Both the position numbers and the translations under genes were made by a program. Shown here in pieces: positions 22,079 through 27,170 of a stretch of 27,170 bases of DNA. Below the pieces are notes generated by a model. The model ran no database searches. It saw nothing but the letters and a program-made list of their open reading frames with translations, and was not told where the DNA came from. Origin of the DNA: Acidobacteriota bacterium (GTDB lineage: Bacteria; Acidobacteriota; Terriglobia; Terriglobales; Acidobacteriaceae); contig JANXQR010000403.1 of the NCBI GenBank assembly GCA_025353435.1, positions 1 through 27,170 on the forward strand, in the 5' to 3' direction. How positions within the stretch are numbered: position 1 is the first letter of the stretch; every line of letters starts with the position of its first letter.

Positions 22079-24904
22079 ATGCCTGTTCATCGTTCCTGCC
22101 GCCTGTTCTACTTCATACTCTCCGGTTCGATCTTGATCGCGTCGGGCCTGCATCTTGCAGCGCAAAACGCTCCTGCACCAGCCAAGCCAGCTCCCGCGCC
22201 AGCCAAGGCCGCCCCACCCGCGTTTCAGCCTACGCCGGAGATGCTGGCCATACAGGCGGCTTCAGAAAAAGAGCACCAGCGCGTGATGAACGAACTCGGC
22301 ATCAAAGAGCTGCGGCCTCCTGTGGACAGCACTCAGGACTCGCCGCATCCCGTGAATTACAACGAATCGAAGGCCAACCCCTACAAGACTCTGCCCGATC
22401 CGCTGGTGATGAACGATGGCACGCCGGTGACGACGGCGAGCCAGTGGTGGAGCAAGCGTCGACCGGAGATCGTTGAGCTGTTCGATCGCGAGATGTACGG
22501 GCGCGCGGCTGCGAACGTGCCCAGGGTGAAATGGGAGTTGGTGAGCACCACGCCCGGCAAGAATGGCGACGTTGCGATCATCACGAAGAAGCTCATTGGC
22601 CACACTGATAACTCCGCCGATCCCGATATCAAGGTGGAACTTGAACTGGAATTGAGCACACCCGCGGATGCGAAGGGGCCGGTGCCGGTGATCATGGAAC
22701 TCGGCTTCAGCAAGGAATTTCTGGAGATGCTGAAGAAGCGATTTCCGCAATTTGCCGCCGGAGAAAAAGGCCCGACGTGGCAGCAGCAGGCGCTCGCGCT
22801 CGGTTGGAGTTATGCGGAATATGTTCCTGTGAGCGCCCAGCCAGACAGCGCGGGCGAAATGACCAAGGGCATAATCGGACTCGTCAACAAGGGCAAGCCG
22901 CGCAAGCTTGACGACTGGAGCGTTCTGAAGGCGTGGGCATGGGGCGCGAGCCGTTGCCTCGATTACTTCGAGACGGATGCGGCGGTAGACGCGAAGCAGG
23001 TCGCGATTGCAGGCCACTCGCGCTACGGCAAGGCGTCGCTTGTGGCCATGGCTTACGACCCACGTTTTGCCATCGGCTACATCAGTTCTTCCGGCCAGAG
23101 CGGCGCCAAACTTTCTCGCCACATCTTCGGGGAGCAGGTGGAGAATCAGGCTGGCTCCGCTGCGTTCCACTGGGTTGACGGCAATTTCCTAAAATATGCA
23201 GGCCCGCTCACAACGGGTGATCTGCCCGTCGATCAGCATGAGCTGATTGCCCTGGTCGCACCGCGGCCCGTATTCATCTCTGGTGGCAATTTCGAAGGAG
23301 ATGGCTGGGCCGATCCAAAGGGCATGTTCCTCGCGGCAGCAGCCGCTGGGCCCGTTTACCGTCTGCTCGGCAAGAAGGACATGGGGACCACTGTGTTCCC
23401 ACCGATGGAAACGCCACTGATCGATGGTGACATTGGATACCGGCAGCACTCGGGCGGTCATACGCCGGGGCCGAACTGGCCCACATTTCTCAAGTTTGCC
23501 AGCCGCTATTTGCATGGACCCGGCCAAAGCCACGCGAGCATCGGTGCTCCTGTTCATCTGACCGCGCCAGACGATCGTGAGCGATTGATAGGCTTGCTTG
23601 GCCTCAAGGATTCGCAGATGCGTCGCCCGCCCGCAGGAGACGCGCGTGATCCCAACGCAACCAACTACGACCTGGCCAAGGCGAATGTGTATCCCAATCT
23701 GCCCGACCCTTTGCTGCTGAAGAACGGCCAGAAGATCACGAGCGAAGATCAATGGTGGTCCCTGCGAAGGCCGGAGATTGTCGCCGATTTTGAGCGTGAG
23801 ATTCTTGGCCGCGCGCCGCCCAATCTCCCTGCTGTTCGATGGGAAGTCATCAGCACCACTCCAGAAAAATACGGTGGCGTGGACGCGATTACCAAACGGC
23901 TCGTGGGCCATGTGGACAACTCTCAAGCACCGCAGATTCCGGTACACATTGATCTCCTGCTTATCACCCCCGCCCGCTCCCCCGGCCCCGTTCCCGTGAT
24001 CCTTGAGCTCGCCTTTGCGAAGGATTTCCAGCGCGAAATGGCTCGGCCGCTTCCAGAGCCGCCTCCCGCAGGCACCGTTGGCGAATGGGGCGTCGATGGC
24101 CGGGCTGCGCTGGCCCTTGGCTGGGGATTTGCGGTGCTGAATCCAGTGAGCTTTCAAGCCGACGATGGCGCCGGACTCACCGACGGCATTATCGGGATGA
24201 TGACCAAAGGGCAGCCGCGCGGAGTTAACGATTGGGGCACCTTGAGAGCCTGGGCCTGGGGAGCGAGCCGCGTCCTCGACTACCTCGAATCAGACCCGGC
24301 GGTGGACGCGCGCCAAGTGGGCATCGAGGGACACTCGCGTTTCGGCAAGACCGCGCTGGTTGCCATGGCTTTCGATCGGCGCTTCGCGATCTGCTATTCG
24401 AGCTCGTCGGGCGAGGGCGGCGCAAAACTCTATCGCCACATTTTTGGAGAGCAGATGCCGAACCTGGCTTCGCCATTTTTGTACCACTGGTTTGACGGCA
24501 ATTTTCTTCGTTATGGAGGACCGCTTACGCCGAAGGATCTTCCAGTGGATGCGCATGAACTGATCGCACTCTCCGCGCCGCGGCCCGTGTTCATCGGCGG
24601 AGGCTCAAACAGCGGAGACGGCTACGCCAACCCCGCAGGCGACGCGTGGGCCGATCCTGGAGGCATGTTTTTGGCCGAAGTGGCTGCCGGACCGGTGTAC
24701 CGATTGCTGGGCGCGAAGGACCTTGGAACCGCGGAATTCCCACCCGTCGAGACTGCCGTTGCGACCGGCGATCTCGCGTTTCGCCAGCATCCGTTTGGCC
24801 ACACACCCGCGCCGAATTGGCCCGCATTCCTCGACTTCGCCAGCCACTATCTGCATGTGCCGGTTTCTGCGCCCGTGCTGGCGGAGTCGAAGAGCAGTCG
24901 CTAG
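22079..24904 (+). CDS. Exported tandem CE15-like glucuronoyl esterase
   Basis: This is a 941-residue protein with a signal peptide (to about residue 29), an Ala/Pro linker to about 50, and two copies of a CE15-type alpha/beta hydrolase domain at about 95-480 and 530-930. Each copy has a PDPL...QWW-x(2)-RRPEI entry region, the nucleophile motif GHSR-x-GK (Ser314; Ser753) and a late GHTP-x-PNWP (His461; His908). CE15 enzymes cut ester links between glucuronoxylan and lignin. The copies differ: copy 2 has Glu779 in SSSGEGGAK where copy 1 has Gln340, and copy 2 has an 8-residue insertion near 845-860. AAGAGG 6 bases ahead supports the ATG at 22079. The exact substrate is not shown by sequence. 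Confidence 0.85.
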   Translation: MPVHRSCRLFYFILSGSILIASGLHLAAQNAPAPAKPAPAPAKAAPPAFQPTPEMLAIQAASEKEHQRVMNELGIKELRPPVDSTQDSPHPVNYNESKANPYKTLPDPLVMNDGTPVTTASQWWSKRRPEIVELFDREMYGRAAANVPRVKWELVSTTPGKNGDVAIITKKLIGHTDNSADPDIKVELELELSTPADAKGPVPVIMELGFSKEFLEMLKKRFPQFAAGEKGPTWQQQALALGWSYAEYVPVSAQPDSAGEMTKGIIGLVNKGKPRKLDDWSVLKAWAWGASRCLDYFETDAAVDAKQVAIAGHSRYGKASLVAMAYDPRFAIGYISSSGQSGAKLSRHIFGEQVENQAGSAAFHWVDGNFLKYAGPLTTGDLPVDQHELIALVAPRPVFISGGNFEGDGWADPKGMFLAAAAAGPVYRLLGKKDMGTTVFPPMETPLIDGDIGYRQHSGGHTPGPNWPTFLKFASRYLHGPGQSHASIGAPVHLTAPDDRERLIGLLGLKDSQMRRPPAGDARDPNATNYDLAKANVYPNLPDPLLLKNGQKITSEDQWWSLRRPEIVADFEREILGRAPPNLPAVRWEVISTTPEKYGGVDAITKRLVGHVDNSQAPQIPVHIDLLLITPARSPGPVPVILELAFAKDFQREMARPLPEPPPAGTVGEWGVDGRAALALGWGFAVLNPVSFQADDGAGLTDGIIGMMTKGQPRGVNDWGTLRAWAWGASRVLDYLESDPAVDARQVGIEGHSRFGKTALVAMAFDRRFAICYSSSSGEGGAKLYRHIFGEQMPNLASPFLYHWFDGNFLRYGGPLTPKDLPVDAHELIALSAPRPVFIGGGSNSGDGYANPAGDAWADPGGMFLAEVAAGPVYRLLGAKDLGTAEFPPVETAVATGDLAFRQHPFGHTPAPNWPAFLDFASHYLHVPVSAPVLAESKSSR

Positions 24905-25332
24905 GCTGGAGCGATGCCGCGTTGTTTCAGGATTTCCATAATGTCGGAGTGGGCGAGATAGAGAAGAATCCGAAACGTTTCAGATCCTGCATCAATGAGG
25001 AAGGTCGATTCGACCAGAACATGTTCGGGTTCAGCAGAAGGGCGCTCGAATGTGAGGCGCCATCCAGTGCGAGCCAATACATATCGCGCGTCGAGCCAAG
25101 TTTGTTGCAAGCTCGTGAGCTCCGTCGATCGGCAACCCATGCTTTCGAAGAGCTTGTATCGTTTTGGCAGTGCGAGGGCGAAGTCGCTGGCGCGAACCGG
25201 TTTTTCGCCCTGAAGGCCGGCCGCCAGAAACACATCCGCGAAAAATGCGATGAGTTCGGGCACATTTCCCTTGTCGGTGTGGAAGGCGTATTCCTCAAAG
25301 AAGCGCTCGATTGGGGTGGTGTTACTTTTCAT
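24901..25332 (-). CDS. NTF2/SnoaL-like small protein
   Basis: This 143-residue protein has the look of a SnoaL/NTF2-like fold: an N-terminal helix (TPIERFFEEYAFHTDKGNV), FFADVFLAAG, then alternating beta strands, ending in a helix. No catalytic set can be assigned, so the ligand is unknown. GGAGG lies 5 bases ahead of the ATG at 25332. Its stop codon shares the palindrome CTAG with the stop of the converging CE15 gene (4-base overlap). It is divergent from the DinB-like gene, and a near-consensus promoter lies 50 bases upstream. The fold call is moderate; it may be an uncharacterised conserved family. Confidence 0.6.
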   Translation of the reverse strand: MKSNTTPIERFFEEYAFHTDKGNVPELIAFFADVFLAAGLQGEKPVRASDFALALPKRYKLFESMGCRSTELTSLQQTWLDARYVLARTGWRLTFERPSAEPEHVLVESTFLIDAGSETFRILLYLAHSDIMEILKQRGIAPA

Positions 25333-25380
25333 GGTGTCCTCCAGGCCTGCGTTGCATAGTGGACATCAGAACTCGCAGGC

Positions 25381-25414
25381 ACTTTAGTATTATATCAAAT
25401 TTAGCGACTAAAGT
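25381..25414. promoter_or_regulatory. Operator-like dyads overlapping the NTF2-like promoter
   Basis: ACTTTAG (25381-25387) and CTAAAGT (25408-25414) are perfect inverted copies. The second arm also forms a tighter dyad TTTAG-CGA-CTAAA (25400-25412) inside the -35/-10 spacer. Occupation by a dimeric repressor would block the promoter. The regulator is not encoded next door. Confidence 0.5.
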
Positions 25415-25417
25415 CAA
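25389..25417 (-). promoter_or_regulatory. Near-consensus sigma-70 promoter for the NTF2-like gene
   Basis: On the minus strand TTGACT (25417-25412) is followed after 17 bases by TATAAT (25394-25389), 5 of 6 and 6 of 6 matches. It is the best promoter by consensus in the window. The leader to the ATG at 25332 is about 50 bases. Confidence 0.8.
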
Positions 25418-25451
25418 TTGAAATGAACGGCTTGCGGGAGGATGGCAGCTC

Positions 25452-25976
25452 ATGGGAGAACGCGAAAAGGAAGAAATACTTCGCATGTTGGCCGAGGGAG
25501 ACGGCGCTCTTCATCAAGCCGTCGCGGGAATCCGCGACAGCGAAGCATCGCTACACTCGGTCGACGGTGGATGGTCCGTGCTCGATTGCGTGGAACACGT
25601 TGCGATTACCGAGCGGGCCTTGCTCGCCGGAGTTCAGAAGGCCAAGCTTGCGGATGGCCCACAGCACAATCCAATCCGCGAAGCCAAGATTCTGGATCGT
25701 GCCCTCGATCGAACGCGCTTCATCGCCGCGCCGGACCCTGTGATTCCCGCGGGCCGCATGGGATCGGTGAGCGAGGCGCTGGCGAGTTTCGAAGCTGCCC
25801 GCGCGGAAACGATCCGCTGCGTCGAGGAGTTCGACGGCGATCCGCGCAGTTGGATCACAAACCACCCGCTGGTCCGGAGCCCAGTCAACTGCTACGAGAT
25901 GTTTCTGATGGTCGCGCTGCATCCAAAACGCCACGCGCAGCAGATCGCCAACACCAGGGCTGCGCTGGCGCATTGA
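25452..25976 (+). CDS. DinB-like four-helix metalloprotein
   Basis: This 174-residue protein has the DinB-like layout: four long helices with a metal triad from His49 (DCVEHVA), His157 and His161 (ALHPKRHAQQI). Family members include metal-dependent thiol or transferase enzymes; the substrate here is unknown. The name does not imply a DNA polymerase. GGGAGGA at 25436-25442 lies 9 bases ahead of the ATG at 25452. It is divergent from the NTF2-like gene and shares its operator region. The next gene, yceD, begins 45 bases downstream, but that cluster is a separate functional group. Confidence 0.8.
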   Translation: MGEREKEEILRMLAEGDGALHQAVAGIRDSEASLHSVDGGWSVLDCVEHVAITERALLAGVQKAKLADGPQHNPIREAKILDRALDRTRFIAAPDPVIPAGRMGSVSEALASFEAARAETIRCVEEFDGDPRSWITNHPLVRSPVNCYEMFLMVALHPKRHAQQIANTRAALAH

Positions 25977-26021
25977 CGCGCGGGTCCCACGGTCTTAGGC
26001 TCAAACCATGGGGCTCAAAGT

Positions 26022-26573
26022 ATGGAATTCAAAGTAAGCGAACTGGAACGGGACCCGATCGACTTCGACCTCCAGTTCAAGCCTGGAACAATCGATTTTG
26101 GCGAAGAGGCTCAGCAGACCGGCGCCCTGGCCAGTGAAGGCCGTGCCGAAGTGTTGCACGAGCATCGTGGACCTAAGGATATAGTCGCCGACATCCGTCT
26201 CAAGGGGAGCTTCGAAGGGGATTTCGAGATTCCCTGCGCCCGCTGTGTCGAGCCGGTGGCTACGCACCTCGATGGAGAATTCGACCTGCTTTTCCGGCCG
26301 GCTGAAGCTGATACCGAGGCCCCGGAACGGTCGATTACAGCGCCGGAAACCGAAATCGGGTATTATCAAAAAGACAGTCTGTTGCTTGAAGATGTGCTGC
26401 GGGAGCAGGTGCTTTTGTCTCTGCCGGTCAGGACGCTGTGCAAGCCTGACTGCAAGGGACTTTGCCCGCGCTGTGGCCAGAACCGCAACAGCCAGGATTG
26501 CTCCTGCGATGAGGGTCCGAGTGACCCCCGCTGGGAAGCACTGGCCGGACTCCGCGGCCGGATCAAGTCCTGA
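26022..26573 (+). CDS. yceD: YceD/DUF177 family protein
   Basis: This 183-residue protein has the DUF177 arrangement, with a CARC motif (Cys72, Cys75) in the centre and a Cys-rich end: LCKPDCKGLCPRCG with Cys140, 144, 148 and 151, then Cys160 and 162. The cysteines suggest zinc binding. Family members lie directly upstream of rpmF in many bacteria and have been connected with 23S rRNA accumulation. The same order is seen here. The ribosome binding site before the ATG at 26022 is weak, and an out-of-frame ATG at 26008 is ignored. It probably heads a yceD-rpmF-plsX transcript. Confidence 0.9.
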   Translation: MEFKVSELERDPIDFDLQFKPGTIDFGEEAQQTGALASEGRAEVLHEHRGPKDIVADIRLKGSFEGDFEIPCARCVEPVATHLDGEFDLLFRPAEADTEAPERSITAPETEIGYYQKDSLLLEDVLREQVLLSLPVRTLCKPDCKGLCPRCGQNRNSQDCSCDEGPSDPRWEALAGLRGRIKS

Positions 26574-26683
26574 GAAATTCACCACTCAAGATTGAGGGTG
26601 TTTCGCTCGCGCCGGGCGGCGGGAAAGGTCGGCTGCGGACTTTAAGCTGCTGGCCGGGCGACGACACCGAAAGGAATTGCACC

Positions 26684-26869
26684 ATGCCTAATCCGAAACG
26701 ACGCCACTCCACGCGCCGCACCGCCCTCCGCCGCTCCCATGACTTTTTGACGGCCGTCGGGGTCTCCGAGTGCCCCAATTGCCACGAGAAAAAGCTGCCT
26801 CATCGCGCCTGCGCCAAGTGCGGCGAATACAAGGGCCGCGCGGTTCTCGACGTCAAGGAAGCCAAGTAG
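26684..26869 (+). CDS. rpmF: 50S ribosomal protein bL32
   Basis: This 61-residue protein has the typical MPNPKRRHSTRRTALRRSHD basic N-terminus and a zinc ribbon with Cys30, Cys33, Cys43 and Cys46 (CPNC...CAKC). It is a component of the large ribosomal subunit. AAGGA at 26671-26675 is 8 bases ahead of the ATG. It lies between yceD and plsX, the common bacterial order. Because all four cysteines are kept, this is the zinc-binding form. Confidence 0.97.
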   Translation: MPNPKRRHSTRRTALRRSHDFLTAVGVSECPNCHEKKLPHRACAKCGEYKGRAVLDVKEAK

Positions 26870-26888
26870 TTTCCGAGAGAGCGGCATA

Positions 26889-27170
26889 ATGCTCATCGAT
26901 ATTGCGCTGGACGCATTCGGCAGCGACAAGGCCCCCGAGCCTGAGATTCGGGGCGCCATTCTTGCCTGCCGCGCCCTCCCGGTTCGGGTCCATCTCATCG
27001 GGCCGGAAGCCGAGTTGCGTGACCTTCTCGACGAGCACCTTGAAAACGAAGATCTGCCCATAGTCATTCACCATGCGTCCGAGCGGATTGGCATGGACGA
27101 GAAGGCCGCGCACGCTGTCCGCAGCAAGAAGGACAGCTCCATGCGCGTCGGGCTCAAGCTGGTCCGAGAG
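26889..27170 (+). CDS. plsX: Phosphate acyltransferase PlsX, N-terminal part
   Basis: The frame runs from ATG 26889 to the window end (94 residues seen, about a quarter of the family's length). It begins LIDIALDAFGSDKAPEPEIRG, matching the PlsX start VxDAMGGDxAPxxxVxGA with Phe and Ser at two variable positions, and continues with HHASERIGMDEK. PlsX makes acyl-phosphate from acyl-ACP for phospholipid synthesis. Purine-rich GAGAGAG lies a few bases ahead. The 3' part lies beyond the window. Confidence 0.93.
   Translation, partial: MLIDIALDAFGSDKAPEPEIRGAILACRALPVRVHLIGPEAELRDLLDEHLENEDLPIVIHHASERIGMDEKAAHAVRSKKDSSMRVGLKLVRE

Noticed and set aside
1..27170. CRISPR array, insertion sequence, prophage or defence island
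   Set aside because: I found no spaced direct repeats, transposase, integrase, att-like duplication or defence-gene motif, and gene content is conserved core plus envelope functions.

Overview
This window looks like a chromosomal segment of an acidobacterium, most likely class Terriglobia. That placement is an inference. It rests on the high GC content, a Gram-negative envelope gene set (LptD, TonB/ExbBD, SecDF), an anchor-D/Ig-type surface protein whose C-terminal end has hydrophobic stretches followed by poly-Gly, three exbD genes in a row behind exbB, and an RDD protein with a long soluble N-terminal part. I see no CRISPR array, insertion sequence, prophage, rRNA or tRNA. Most genes have recognisable core or envelope functions.

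Layout. 1-1535: 3' part of a secreted or surface anchor-D repeat protein. 1653-3487: gatC-gatA (Gln-tRNA amidotransferase; gatB is not in the window). 3509-4258: exported protein of unknown function. 4355-4570 (-): small one-helix membrane protein. 4735-8232: a well-formed promoter, a leader of about 330 nt without a convincing gene, then yajC-secD-secF. 8399-9127: TonB, closed by a strong terminator. 9376-12701: exbB, three exbD paralogues, and a TPR lipoprotein with its own promoter, ending in a strong terminator. 17704-12968 (-): lptD, a DsbA-like lipoprotein and a SurA/PrsA-like prolyl isomerase lipoprotein. 17939-19312: RDD membrane protein, divergent from lptD. 21746-19357 (-): sthA (soluble transhydrogenase) and a divergent ROK-family protein. 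22079-24904: exported tandem CE15-like esterase. 25332-24901 (-) and 25452-25976 (+): a divergent NTF2-like/DinB-like pair around a near-consensus promoter with an embedded operator-like dyad. 26022-27170: yceD-rpmF-plsX, with plsX cut by the window edge.

How the genes fit together. The centre of the window is about envelope building: Sec export (YajC-SecDF), proton-driven energy transfer to the outer membrane (TonB-ExbB-ExbD), and outer-membrane LPS assembly (LptD) next to the two activities, thiol oxidation and chaperone/isomerase, that LptD maturation needs in better studied bacteria. The CE15-like enzyme fits a plant-polysaccharide lifestyle.

I do not see a clearly new multi-gene system. 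The most unusual items are a ROK protein that has lost the DxGGT phosphate motif and has a Cys-to-His change in its zinc motif, the two-domain CE15 enzyme whose copies differ at one putative acid residue, the reduced cysteine pattern of LptD beside its folding genes, the structured yajC leader, and several perfect inverted repeats in envelope-gene intergenic regions. All start choices and motif readings were made by eye, and no database search was run.
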